Shown here: piece after piece, positions 1-8,416 of the stretch
How positions within the stretch are numbered: position 1 is the first letter of the stretch
How the letters are laid out: each line of letters begins with the position of its first letter
Assembly (NCBI GenBank): GCA_964471825.1
Contig: CAYYKD010000002.1
Span: 62,001-126,000 of the forward strand
Direction: 5' to 3'
Length of the DNA: 64,000 nt
Source of the DNA: CAYYKD01 sp964471825
Lineage (GTDB): Bacteria; Spirochaetota; GWE2-31-10; CAYYKD01
Made by a program: the position numbers and the translations under genes
Notes under the pieces: generated by a model
Database searches by the model: none
What the model was told of the DNA's origin: nothing
The model's input: the letters and a program-made list of their open reading frames with translations, nothing else

Positions 1-5
1 AAGCA

Positions 6-770
6 ATGAAAAAGATATTGATGGTATTGTTAATTGTTTCTGTGTCATTTACAGCGTTTGGTAAGTCTGATAAAAACTGGCTTCAGAAAGAGCTTGGTTT
101 TAATATAGGCTTTGGTGGTTTTGCAAACACAACTAATCTCATGGGTCTTATTGAAAGCGGAAGAATGGCGACAGCAATGAATGAAGGTAAAGAATATGAC
201 TTCCCGGGACTTAGTGATGAGCAAAAAACAGCATTTAACAATATGAGTAAAGCGATGGGGCAAGCTATGATAGTAGCTAATATATTAGCTTCTATGGAGT
301 ATGCTCTAAAGGTTAGAATTACAGCAAATATATTTATTGCTGATATTGATGTGACTTTTCTACCCCTAGATGGAAGTTACAATGGTAGGTTTGATATCTC
401 ATTAACAACAAGTGCAGGTATAAGAGCTCCATTTTTCTTAATGCCATATATTACGATAGGTGCAAACTTTCTTTTCAGTATATATCCTGAAGACTATAAG
501 TCAATTGAGACATGGAAAGCATCATGGGGAGCTGCAGGAAGGTTTGTTTTTAGACCGGGTATCGTTGGTAGAGCAGGACTTGATATTAAACTTGGTAAGT
601 TTGCAATTGGTGCATATTATCAATATACAGTTAAAGATTTTGAAGAATTTGGAACATTTTTTACATCGCTTTTAAATGATGCATATAGTGGTGACACAGC
701 TAAAGCAGTTGGAGCAATCATGGGGTACCAAAGTAGATTTGGTGTTTCTCTGTTATTTTACTTATTCTAA
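6..770 (+). CDS. Secreted, probable outer-membrane beta-barrel protein
   Basis: A 254-residue protein. It starts with a typical signal peptide (basic MKK, a hydrophobic stretch, cleavage probably after TAFG near residue 19). The body has a short helical segment at about residues 40-90, then alternating aromatic/hydrophobic strands, and it ends in the aromatic LFYLF. A terminal Phe after a beta strand is common in outer-membrane barrels. I do not recognise a named family. The start lies 5 bases from the window edge, so its ribosome site and any operon partners upstream are not visible. A double terminator follows directly, so it is the last gene of its transcript. Barrel assignment is inference from strand pattern only. 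Confidence 0.75.
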   Translation: MKKILMVLLIVSVSFTAFGKSDKNWLQKELGFNIGFGGFANTTNLMGLIESGRMATAMNEGKEYDFPGLSDEQKTAFNNMSKAMGQAMIVANILASMEYALKVRITANIFIADIDVTFLPLDGSYNGRFDISLTTSAGIRAPFFLMPYITIGANFLFSIYPEDYKSIETWKASWGAAGRFVFRPGIVGRAGLDIKLGKFAIGAYYQYTVKDFEEFGTFFTSLLNDAYSGDTAKAVGAIMGYQSRFGVSLLFYLF

Positions 771-787
771 ACATATCTAGAATTATT

Positions 788-849
788 GAACTGCTCTATA
801 AAAGGGGCAGTTAAAATAGAACTGCTCTATAAAAGGGGCAGTTTTTTTT
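788..849 (+). terminator. Duplicated hairpin ending in a rho-independent terminator
   Basis: The 25-base unit GAACTGCTCTATAAAAGGGGCAGTT occurs twice, at 788-812 and 819-843 (given here in name only; key arms AACTGCTC and GGGCAGTT). Each copy folds into an 8-bp stem with one T-G wobble and an 8-base loop. Only the second copy is followed by a run of eight T (842-849), so the second is the terminator proper and the first is a duplicate hairpin. It ends transcription of the beta-barrel gene. Confidence 0.85.
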
Positions 850-1020
850 GTACTTATCGTTTTTTATATTAATTGTTTTTTATTATTAATTATTTGATTT
901 AATCAATAATATTGTTTAATATCCTTTCTATTAAATGTTTTTGTTATTAAGTTAAATATATCAATTAGATTAATTCTTTTTTGAAGTGGGCTATAGGAAG
1001 TGAGTTATGGGATGTAGGTT

Positions 1021-1584
1021 ATGGGTAAAATAAAAATTGTATCTATGCTATCGGTTGTTATTAGTATTATCAATCTAATAATTAATATAGCAATGGCAAA
1101 TAATTTTTTTCGATCTATCTTAAACGCGATTGTTACAGGTATATTATCTTTTGGGGTAATATATGCAGTAGTCTTTTTGCTTACTGATGTATTCAAGATT
1201 GATTTTTCTATTGAGGATAATGCTCAAAGTCAAGCAGATGGTGAGAGTCAAGTTGACATGACCGTTGGCGACGATGATTTCATTGGGGACGATGCATCAG
1301 ATCATACTACTAATGATTCCGGCGGAGATGATGCCGTTTTTGTAGGGGATAACAGTGAGTCGGATGAATCTGAAGAGGCATTTAGAGCAGATGATGGAGT
1401 TAGCGGTTCACCCTACAGTGGTGGTGATGGCGGAGATGAGAGTTTATCCACAACAGAGTGGGAAGGAGATAGTAAAGCTTCAAATCCTAATGTGGAAAAA
1501 ACAATCTCCTCAATGCTTGGGTTTGATGCTTCTCCTGAAGAGATGGCAAGGGCTATTAAGACTAAATTAAAGCGTGAAGGTTAA
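1021..1584 (+). CDS. Unknown membrane protein with acidic cytoplasmic tail, upstream of whiG
   Basis: 187 residues. Two hydrophobic segments lie at about residues 5-27 and 34-56, followed by a long Asp/Ser/Gly-rich acidic region (about 65-150) that looks disordered. A C-terminal helix (about 160-187, with SMLGFDASPEEMARAIKTKL) may be a docking element. I do not recognise a domain. It is 12 bases ahead of the next membrane protein and one gene further from whiG, in the position where spirochaetes carry unknown genes between the flhF/flhG pair and the flagellar sigma factor. A role linked to flagella is inference from position only. Confidence 0.7.
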   Translation: MGKIKIVSMLSVVISIINLIINIAMANNFFRSILNAIVTGILSFGVIYAVVFLLTDVFKIDFSIEDNAQSQADGESQVDMTVGDDDFIGDDASDHTTNDSGGDDAVFVGDNSESDESEEAFRADDGVSGSPYSGGDGGDESLSTTEWEGDSKASNPNVEKTISSMLGFDASPEEMARAIKTKLKREG

Positions 1585-1596
1585 TGGAGCATATAA

Positions 1597-2643
1597 ATGA
1601 TATCTGATGAGATGATAAGTACACTTGTACTAAAGAGCNNNNNNNNNNNNNNNNNNNNNNNNNNNNNNNNNNNNNATAAAGATATTTATGTTATTAGGGT
1701 GAAATTTGTTGCACAGTCAAAGAAAATTTTCGGTTCGTTTATTCTGAAGTATAATTCGAAGTCCGGTGCAGTTGATAGTTATGATATAGCTGTAAAATTA
1801 GATGATAGGAGAGCTATAGAGTTTGATCTGAATAAAAAGTGGTCTGACTATACCGATAATCTAAGAGAGTTTGTTTCTGTATTTGGAAATGATCTGGATA
1901 TTGAGGGTAAGCTCGGGTTTATGTTTGGTAATGAGAATTTTTGCAGACAGCTAAAAGGTAAATTTCCAAAGAGGGAGTATGAAGGCTCAGGAGAATTGGA
2001 GGATTTTTTTACAAATTCACTTGCGGGATTGCTGCAGGATATAGATATTGTAATAAAAGTTGCAATGGATAGAACTGATGTGTTTGAGATAAATAAGGGA
2101 CGACACTTTGATCTTGAGGAAATAGATCATAATTCATCACCGAATTCTGCCAGTTATGATTCGAAAATGGATGTGAAAAATCATCAGGCATCAATGTTGC
2201 TGATTAAGTCGGATCTGGAATTAAATCCGGTTGATGGAAAGCCTATTTCTACTTTGAAAAAGGGTGATCTGTTGAGGTGTACTATTATTGAGAATTCTGA
2301 TGTTGCAAATCATGTAAAAGATCTTTTGATTAGCAGGATGACCAAAGAAGAGTTGGGCGAGTTCAATGTAAGAGAGCAGAAGTTTACAGTTGAGTTTGAT
2401 GAGACTGTTAACACAGACCAAGGCAAACTTGTAAAGTTTAAATTTGGTCCGGGTATTATCGGGTACTCATTTTTTGGAGAGGATGTTAAGGTTAAAGTAT
2501 TACAACAGGAGTCTCCTAGAGATAGTTTGCCTAGATTGAAGAAGGCCGGATTATTCGAGAATCTATTTGTTGAATATTTCTGGGTTCTTGGCGGTGTACT
2601 TATATTTGTAATAATAATTATTTTATTTATATTAACAAAATAA
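1597..2643 (+). CDS. Unknown C-terminally anchored membrane protein (contains an assembly gap)
   Basis: About 348 residues as assembled. Residues 15-27 are unknown because of a run of 37 N. The frame stays open across the gap, but the true gap length is not known, so the N-terminus could be wrong. The start ATG has GGAG 8 bases upstream. The body is soluble and mixed alpha/beta, and a single C-terminal hydrophobic segment (about 326-346, WVLGGVLIFVIIIILFIL) would anchor it as a tail-anchored protein. No family recognised. It follows the acidic membrane protein by 12 bases and precedes whiG by 158 bases, consistent with a motility operon (inference). Confidence 0.7.
   Translation: MISDEMISTLVLKSXXXXXXXXXXXXXKDIYVIRVKFVAQSKKIFGSFILKYNSKSGAVDSYDIAVKLDDRRAIEFDLNKKWSDYTDNLREFVSVFGNDLDIEGKLGFMFGNENFCRQLKGKFPKREYEGSGELEDFFTNSLAGLLQDIDIVIKVAMDRTDVFEINKGRHFDLEEIDHNSSPNSASYDSKMDVKNHQASMLLIKSDLELNPVDGKPISTLKKGDLLRCTIIENSDVANHVKDLLISRMTKEELGEFNVREQKFTVEFDETVNTDQGKLVKFKFGPGIIGYSFFGEDVKVKVLQQESPRDSLPRLKKAGLFENLFVEYFWVLGGVLIFVIIIILFILTK
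1639..1675. other. Assembly gap (37 N)
   Basis: Unresolved bases inside the tail-anchored protein gene, near its N-terminus. The length keeps the reading frame only when counted with the flanking bases, so it may be an estimate. Confidence 1.
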
Positions 2644-2801
2644 TTGTTGTGATTATAAAAAAAATTGTTTATTATGTAAAATCGTATAACCACTTGGGAA
2701 ATTAGTTTTTTTGCAAGAGGATTTGTAAATATAGTGTTTACGGCTGTTACAAAACCATGCTTTGTGGGGTTTGATAATGCGGTAATTATTGGGAGGGCAT
2801 T

Positions 2802-3590
2802 TTGCTAAGGGACAAGTTTTCTGAAATTAATGAAGATGAGTTATGGGTTAGATATAAAGAAGCCAAAGATCCTGAGATTAGGGAGCATTTTATTAAACAA
2901 TATGCACCGCTGGTTAAGTATGTTGCCGGAAAAGTCTCAATGGGTAAACCCGGAAACATAGAATTTGATGACCTGGTTGGGTTTGGTGTTTTTGGGCTTA
3001 TTGATTCAATCGAAAAATATGACCCGGCTAAGAATGTTAAGTTTAAAACATATGCAGTAACCCGTATTCGTGGGGCAATATATGATGAATTGAGATCGAT
3101 AGATTGGGTACCAAGATCTATAAGACAAAAAGCAAAAGAAGTCGAGTTGGCTATTAATAAAATTGAGTCTGAAACCGGCCGTGTTGCTGAGGATCAGGAA
3201 GTAGCTGATGAGTTAAAAATTGATTTAAGAGAGTTCTACACAACGCTTACAAAGATATCCGGTACAACTATGTTATCATTAAGTGATCCGTGGTACTCAG
3301 GTGACGATAATGACAAGATAACTGTTCTTGATACAATTGAGAGTTCTGATGAGTATGGACCTGCGAAGAGTGTTGAAAGGGAAGAGATAAAAAATTTAAT
3401 TATCAGTGCAATTAATGAATTGCCGGATAAGGAAAAAAAAGTACTTGTATTGTACTACTATGAGGATCTGACACTGAAAGAGATCGGTGAGGTTCTCGAT
3501 GTAACAGAGTCTCGGGTAAGTCAGTTACATACAAAGGCAATAATAAGATTAAAGGCAAAATTATCTGAAATAAAAGAGGGGATCGCATAA
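2802..3590 (+). CDS. whiG: RNA polymerase sigma factor for flagellar genes (sigma-28, WhiG/FliA)
   Basis: 262 residues, the usual length for FliA/WhiG. Sigma-70 region 2 is clear at about residues 25-95 (IKQYAPLVKYVAGKV, then FDDLVGFGVFGLIDSIEKYD and FKTYAVTRIRGAIYDELR). It is followed by the family signature DWVPRSIRQKAKEVE, region 3, and a region 4 helix-turn-helix (LTLKEIGEVLDVTESRVSQLHTKA, about 225-248). It directs RNA polymerase to flagellar and chemotaxis promoters. The start is TTG, chosen because GGGAGGG lies 5-6 bases upstream and the signature N-terminus follows. No anti-sigma factor FlgM is visible nearby. The Jag-N/DUF342 gene follows 11 bases later. Confidence 0.93.
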   Translation: MLRDKFSEINEDELWVRYKEAKDPEIREHFIKQYAPLVKYVAGKVSMGKPGNIEFDDLVGFGVFGLIDSIEKYDPAKNVKFKTYAVTRIRGAIYDELRSIDWVPRSIRQKAKEVELAINKIESETGRVAEDQEVADELKIDLREFYTTLTKISGTTMLSLSDPWYSGDDNDKITVLDTIESSDEYGPAKSVEREEIKNLIISAINELPDKEKKVLVLYYYEDLTLKEIGEVLDVTESRVSQLHTKAIIRLKAKLSEIKEGIA

Positions 3591-3601
3591 GCGGATACTC
3601 T

Positions 3602-5545
3602 ATGAAATTATTAAGGGAAGCTTTAAAAAAATTACTAGAAGAAGAGAAGCATGACACCGGGGTACAAATTGAAGCTCTAAGCTTAGAAGAGGCTTTGCAG
3701 AAGGCCTGTGATGATCTTGGAACGGATTTAAGCGGTGTTGAGTATGAGATAGAGGAGTTTGGTTCAAAGGGATTCTTTGGGCTGGGCAGTAAAAAATTTA
3801 AGGTAAAAGTATTTAAAGCCAAAAGTCAATTTGACCTTCTTGATGAGGCGTTTGGCGGTGGAGTAAGTTCTGTTGCCGGTGAACTATCTGAGTTTGATGA
3901 TGTAGTTATGGAAGAAAGAATTGTAGATAAAGATGGTGAATCTTTTGTTAAAGTGACAAATAGGGGTGCTTTATTAAAAGTAACAAGTCCAATCGGCAGT
4001 GGAACTAGAGTATCTGAGAGTGATGCTCTTGAATTGATAAAATCTAGAGGAATAACTAATTTTGATCCGAAAACAGTTAAATCTGTGGTGAAACAGGCAA
4101 CCGGTGAGTATGTTAGAATTGGTTCAATGCAGATAAATGTTGTTAACGATTCAACAGCCAGTGTTCAAATAACAAGTGATGAAACAAAATCCTATATAAT
4201 AATTACTCCACCGAAACCGGGTGGATTTGATATTGATCTCGAAGAATTACGAACTATTCTCCAAAATAATGGGGTAACAGTTGGCATTAAAGAGGATGTA
4301 TTATCAAAACTATTTGATTATCCAATCTATAATGAACCGGTATTAGTTGCATTATTTCAGAAACCTAAAGATGGCAGAGATGCTGTAATTACTTATAATT
4401 TTCAGACTGATCGTGAACATATTGAGCTTAAAGAGGTTGATGGAAAGATTGACTTTAAAGAGCTTAATCTTGTTCAGAATGTTGTTGCCGGACAGATTCT
4501 TGCTACAAAAGAACCCCCTGCAATTGGTGAGGCCGGCAGAACTGTAACTAATAAGATAATCCCGGCACGATTGGGAAAAGATATTCCGCTTACTCCGGGT
4601 AAAAACACAAAACTATCAGAGGATAAACTTCAAATAATATCAGAGATAAATGGTCAGGTTTTAATGCAGGCCGGAAAAGTAACTGTCGAGCCGGTATTCA
4701 CTGTACCGGGAGATGTTAATCTTAAAACAGGTAATATTCTTTTCTTAGGTAATGTTATTATTAAGGGTAATGTTGAGGATGGTTTTAGTGTTAAGGCTGC
4801 CGGAAATATTGAGATTGCAGGTGCTGTAGGTAGATCTGTTCTAGATGCTGAGGGTGACATAGTTGTAAGTGGCGGTATTCAGGGGAAAGGGGATTCTCAT
4901 ATTAGAACCGGTAAAAGTCTCTATGCAAAGTTTGTTGAGAGTGCAAATATTGACGCTATGGATGGTGTCTATGTTCAGGATGGTATTTTACATTCATATA
5001 TTGATGCTGTAAATGAGATTGTATGTATTGGTAAGCGAGGGGCAATAGTTGGAGGGCATATTCGTGCAGGGAAGCTTGTGAAGACAAAGACTCTTGGAAG
5101 TGTTGCCAGTCCTGAGACAATAATAGAAACAGGTATTGATCCAAAGAAGAGGCAGCGGATGAAAGAGGTTGAAACAATGCGCGACAAGACATATAAAGAA
5201 CTTGAGCCATTGAAAACAAATCTTGCAACCCTTGAAAATCAGAAAAAAGTTATGAAAAAGCTCTCGGATGAAAAAGAAGAACAGATGAAAAATCTAGCTA
5301 TCGAAGGAAAGAAGCTGAAACAGATCATTTCGCAGTGTGAGGAAGAAATTGAGGAGTTGAATAAATATTTTAATGACCTAAAGAGTCAAGGTCGAATAGT
5401 TGCATCCAAAATAGCATATCCCGGCGTAAAATTATACATTAAGAACTCATATCTACTCCTAAAAACAGAGTATAAAAAGAACTCATTTATATTACAAAAT
5501 AATGAAGTATTTGCCGTTGCCTGTACTGAGGACGATAAAAAATAG
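3602..5545 (+). CDS. Jag-N / DUF342 (FapA-type) polymer-binding-like protein
   Basis: 647 residues. The N-terminus (about 18-70, with LEEALQKACDDLG and the FGSKGFFGLGSKKFKVKV loop) matches the Jag_N domain. The large middle part (about 220-520) has the FapA/DUF342 pattern: the EPPAIGEAGRTVTNKIIPARLG segment followed by glycine-rich beta-helix turns such as GNVIIKGNVEDGFSVKAAG and GAVGRSVLDAEGDIVVSGGI. The C-terminal 120 residues include a charged coiled coil (about 525-600). The family is widespread and its biochemical role is unsettled. A gene of this kind next to whiG is a typical spirochaete arrangement, so a role in motility or cell-surface organisation is plausible. It sits 11 bases after whiG and is probably cotranscribed with it. 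Confidence 0.88.
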   Translation: MKLLREALKKLLEEEKHDTGVQIEALSLEEALQKACDDLGTDLSGVEYEIEEFGSKGFFGLGSKKFKVKVFKAKSQFDLLDEAFGGGVSSVAGELSEFDDVVMEERIVDKDGESFVKVTNRGALLKVTSPIGSGTRVSESDALELIKSRGITNFDPKTVKSVVKQATGEYVRIGSMQINVVNDSTASVQITSDETKSYIIITPPKPGGFDIDLEELRTILQNNGVTVGIKEDVLSKLFDYPIYNEPVLVALFQKPKDGRDAVITYNFQTDREHIELKEVDGKIDFKELNLVQNVVAGQILATKEPPAIGEAGRTVTNKIIPARLGKDIPLTPGKNTKLSEDKLQIISEINGQVLMQAGKVTVEPVFTVPGDVNLKTGNILFLGNVIIKGNVEDGFSVKAAGNIEIAGAVGRSVLDAEGDIVVSGGIQGKGDSHIRTGKSLYAKFVESANIDAMDGVYVQDGILHSYIDAVNEIVCIGKRGAIVGGHIRAGKLVKTKTLGSVASPETIIETGIDPKKRQRMKEVETMRDKTYKELEPLKTNLATLENQKKVMKKLSDEKEEQMKNLAIEGKKLKQIISQCEEEIEELNKYFNDLKSQGRIVASKIAYPGVKLYIKNSYLLLKTEYKKNSFILQNNEVFAVACTEDDKK

Positions 5546-5613
5546 CACATTCACTTTTTTACCGGAATTTGCCGATTATATAGTCAGATATTCAAAAAAC
5601 TAATTTTTTTAGT

Positions 5614-5647
5614 GAGGCTCTTGCAAAATTAAATTATGAATTTTTGA
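5614..5647 (+). repeat. Single end of the GAGGCTCTTGCAAAA repeat family (remnant)
   Basis: The sequence begins GAGGCTCTTGCAAAA and continues TTAAATTATGAATTTTTG. This matches the left end of the 181-bp element at 26006-26186 (about 30 of 34 positions) and then diverges. No opposite end is visible before the next gene. It is probably a truncated copy. Confidence 0.6.
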
Positions 5648-5694
5648 TGTATATCGACATGATTATCGGATGTTCATTGGATAAAGGAGTTGCT

Positions 5695-6039
5695 ATGTCA
5701 GTTAACCCTCTTGACCTTCAAACGGTATTTTCTCACATAAATCAAGTTGGAAAACAACACGCACTTGAAAAAGAGAATCAGATGATTAGACAGGATGGAT
5801 TAAATCATAGTTTGAGTGAGAAGTCAAAACAGGACGCCGAGGATATCCCGATAACTAAAGATGTTTCTGAAGGTGCAGGAAAGATAAAAGATAAGGATAA
5901 CATAAACAAACGAAAAAAACGAGGTAATAAGAAAGATGGGGATGATCCGGATGATGCAGAGGATTCTGATGAAGATGGATTGTCGGATGAAGTTGTTAGG
6001 GACCCATTAATCGGGACTAAAATTGACATAATAGGTTAA
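5695..6039 (+). CDS. Short, highly charged protein of the whiG cluster, unknown function
   Basis: 114 residues from the chosen ATG, which follows AAAGGAG at good spacing. An upstream in-frame ATG at 5644 has no ribosome site and would overlap the repeat remnant. The N-terminus (MSVNPLDLQTVFSHINQVGK) is well ordered. The rest is a Lys/Asp/Glu-rich, low-complexity stretch (about 60-100) ending with a short hydrophobic tail. I recall small proteins with a similar start next to DUF342 genes in other spirochaetes, but cannot verify that here. No enzymatic motif is visible. Confidence 0.65.
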   Translation: MSVNPLDLQTVFSHINQVGKQHALEKENQMIRQDGLNHSLSEKSKQDAEDIPITKDVSEGAGKIKDKDNINKRKKRGNKKDGDDPDDAEDSDEDGLSDEVVRDPLIGTKIDIIG

Positions 6040-6070
6040 ATTGATATTTGTATCATGACTAGGGGGGGGA

Positions 6071-6646
6071 ATGATAATAGGTTTTATATTATTTGTTGTG
6101 AATGTAACAGGTCTGATCCTGGGTTTGTGGTATCTTAAAAGGCGTCTGGAATCAAAAGCGGTTAATCGAGAGATTTTTGACAAAGTTAAAAAAGAGATCA
6201 ATTCCATAATGGTGTCATTAAATCAGGCAACCTATGATAACATTACAATTATTGATGAAAAAATACAATCCTTAAAAAATACAACAGAAAGTGCGGATAT
6301 AAAAATAATTGAATTGAAAGAGAAGTTTAATGATATGTCAAAGTTAATCGACCTTAAAAAAAAGGAGATCGATGTGGCTTTTTCAGATTTTATACCGGAT
6401 AGTACATATAATCCAAAAAAAATCGTAAAACAAAGTACAAAAACAGCCGAAATAATAAATGAGCCGAATCTGTTTAAAAAAGTTGTCTTTGATGGTGAAA
6501 CAATACCGGAAAAGAAAATCTCTATTGTTGAGAAGGTAAATAATTTATATCAGAGCGGCTATGGAGTAGAGGAAATAAAAAAGATGACTGGTTTAAGCTC
6601 GGGGGAGCTTGAGTTATTGATTAATATTAACAGTATGAGGGGTTAG
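6071..6646 (+). CDS. Membrane-anchored coiled-coil protein with C-terminal helix-turn-helix-like tail
   Basis: 191 residues. One N-terminal membrane segment (residues 2-22) is followed by a long charged coiled coil (about 25-100), a variable linker, and a compact C-terminal module (about 155-190, VEKVNNLYQSGYGVEEIKKM then TGLSSGELELLI). That tail resembles the helix-turn-helix-like ends seen in DUF6115/DUF2802-type membrane proteins found near flagellar and chemotaxis genes. This is a family-level impression, not a proven match. The stop is one base before the DnaK start, so the two genes are probably cotranscribed and translationally coupled. Confidence 0.7.
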   Translation: MIIGFILFVVNVTGLILGLWYLKRRLESKAVNREIFDKVKKEINSIMVSLNQATYDNITIIDEKIQSLKNTTESADIKIIELKEKFNDMSKLIDLKKKEIDVAFSDFIPDSTYNPKKIVKQSTKTAEIINEPNLFKKVVFDGETIPEKKISIVEKVNNLYQSGYGVEEIKKMTGLSSGELELLININSMRG

Positions 6647-6647
6647 T

Positions 6648-8395
6648 ATGAGTAGAATAATCGGCATAGATCTTGGTACAACAAATTCGGCAGTTGCATT
6701 TATGGAAAACGGGCAGCCCAAAATAATACCGAACTCGCTTGGATTCAGAGTGACACCCTCGATTATAGCATTTAGTGAAAAGGGTAAAATCCTGATAGGC
6801 GATATGGCTAAGAATCAATCTGTAACTAATGCTGATCGTACAATTCATAATATAAAAAGAGATATGGGGTCTGATACTGTTTATCGGATANNNNNNNNNN
6901 TAAACCTCAGTATTTAATGAGTCAGATACTTCAGAAATTAAAAGAAGATTCTGAGAGGTTTCTAGGGGAAAAGGTTACAGAGGCAGTGATAACAGTTCCG
7001 GCCTATTTTAGCGATGCTCAGAGACAAGCGACAGTAGATGCAGGGAAGATTGCCGGTCTGAAGGTCTCGCGAATAATAAATGAGCCTACGGCAGCAGCGT
7101 TAGCATACGGACTTCATAAGGATATGACCCATAATATTCTGGTCTATGACCTTGGAGGCGGGACATTTGATGTGTCGATCTTAGAGTTGGATGGCGGGAT
7201 ATTTGAGGTGAAGTCAACCAGGGGTAATAATATTCTTGGTGGAATTGATTTTGATAAAAGACTTGTGGATATCGTAGTTAAACAATTTAATACGGCAACC
7301 GGGATAGATCTGACCTCCGATTCATTAGCTATGCAGAAACTTATTGAGGCCTGTGAGAAAGCAAAGATGGTTCTGTCATCTGAGAATGAGACAGAGATAA
7401 ATATACCATTTATTAGTGCGGATGAAAAGGGGCCGAAACATTTGCGTTTTGATCTCAGTCGAAAAGAGTTTGAGGGATTGATTGATGATCTAATAGAGGA
7501 AACGGTAAATCTTTCATTATTTGCATTGGAAGATGCCGGTCTTGTTGTAAGTGATATAGATAAAATAATTCTTGTCGGCGGATCAACAAGGATTCCGCTT
7601 GTAGAAAAAAAATTGACCTCTAAGTTTGGTTTTAAGATTTATAGAGGGACAGACCCAGAGGAGGCGGTAGCTCTTGGTGCTGCTATTGAGACAGGGATTA
7701 TTAAAGGTGATCTATCCGGTATAGTTCTTCTTGATGTAACGCCATTGAGTCTGGGGATTGAGATTGAGGGTGGCATTTTTGCTCCTGTCATTAAAAGAAA
7801 TTCACCTATACCTAATCATGTAAAAAAGATATTTACAACTGTTGCAGATAATCAGGATGAGGTGGAGGTCGTTGTTCTACAGGGTGAGAGTAAGAGTGCG
7901 TCAGATAATATATTGCTGGGAAAATTTATTCTTTCCGGTATCAGGAAGGCTCCAAAGGGAACACCAAGAATTGAGGTTCTCTTTGATATAGATGTAGACT
8001 CTATAGTTCATGTGTCTGCAAGGGATATGGATACAGGTCTGAGTCAAACAATTGTTATTAACTCCAAAATAGGACTTACAAAGCAGGAGCTTGAACTTCT
8101 AATTGGTGAGTCTAGAACCGGCTCAAGAAACGAAAATAGTGAGTTGAGATTTATCGGGTTAAAAAATGAAGCTAAGGGGATAATATATAGAATTGAGTCA
8201 TTGTCCGGTGAGTTAAAAGTTGATGCGGATTTCTTAAAAGAGATTGACGGCGTTGTACTGGAGATTAATAGGGCTATTGATGATAAAAGTATTGAGATAT
8301 TAGAGAGGTTGAATCCGATTTTAATTGATTTTCATGAAGAGCTTGTAAATCTTCAAAAAGAAGAGACTTTTTGTGTGGCAAACAGTTTAAAGTAG
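6648..8395 (+). CDS. dnaK: Hsp70 chaperone, short divergent DnaK (split only by an assembly gap)
   Basis: ATP-dependent chaperone. The ATPase signatures are present: IGIDLGTTNSAVAFMENG at the N-terminus, VYDLGGGTFDVSILELDG, and ILVGGSTRIPLVEKKL. A substrate-binding domain follows. Ten N at 6891-6900 separate two frames. Aligned to my recollection of short Gram-positive-type DnaK, about five residues are missing between MGSDTVYRI and KPQYLMSQILQKLK. This fits a true gap of 3n+2 bases (about 14), so this is one intact gene, not a pseudogene. The protein would be about 585 residues, shorter than housekeeping DnaK (about 610-640), and ends ETFCVANSLK without the acidic EEVD-like tail. No grpE is nearby. 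It is probably a second, specialised DnaK working with the J-domain protein 21 bases downstream. Confidence 0.88.
6891..6900. other. Assembly gap (10 N) inside dnaK
   Basis: Ten placeholder bases. The flanking dnaK halves are in different frames with this length. Comparison with the conserved family sequence suggests the real gap is about 14 bases. Confidence 1.
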
Positions 8396-8416
8396 TTTTA
8401 TAAAAGGGCAACTAAG

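Noticed and set aside
5546..5700. Sigma-28 promoter (GCCGATTA near 5566)
   Set aside because: No TAAA element at the right distance (about 15 bases) precedes it. I found no convincing sigma-28 promoter in the spacers that I read.
6917..8395. A separate shorter dnaK gene starting at an internal ATG, or a dnaK pseudogene
   Set aside because: The codons just before that ATG (K-P-Q-Y-L) continue the conserved DnaK sequence back to the N run. The frame change is explained by an under-sized gap.
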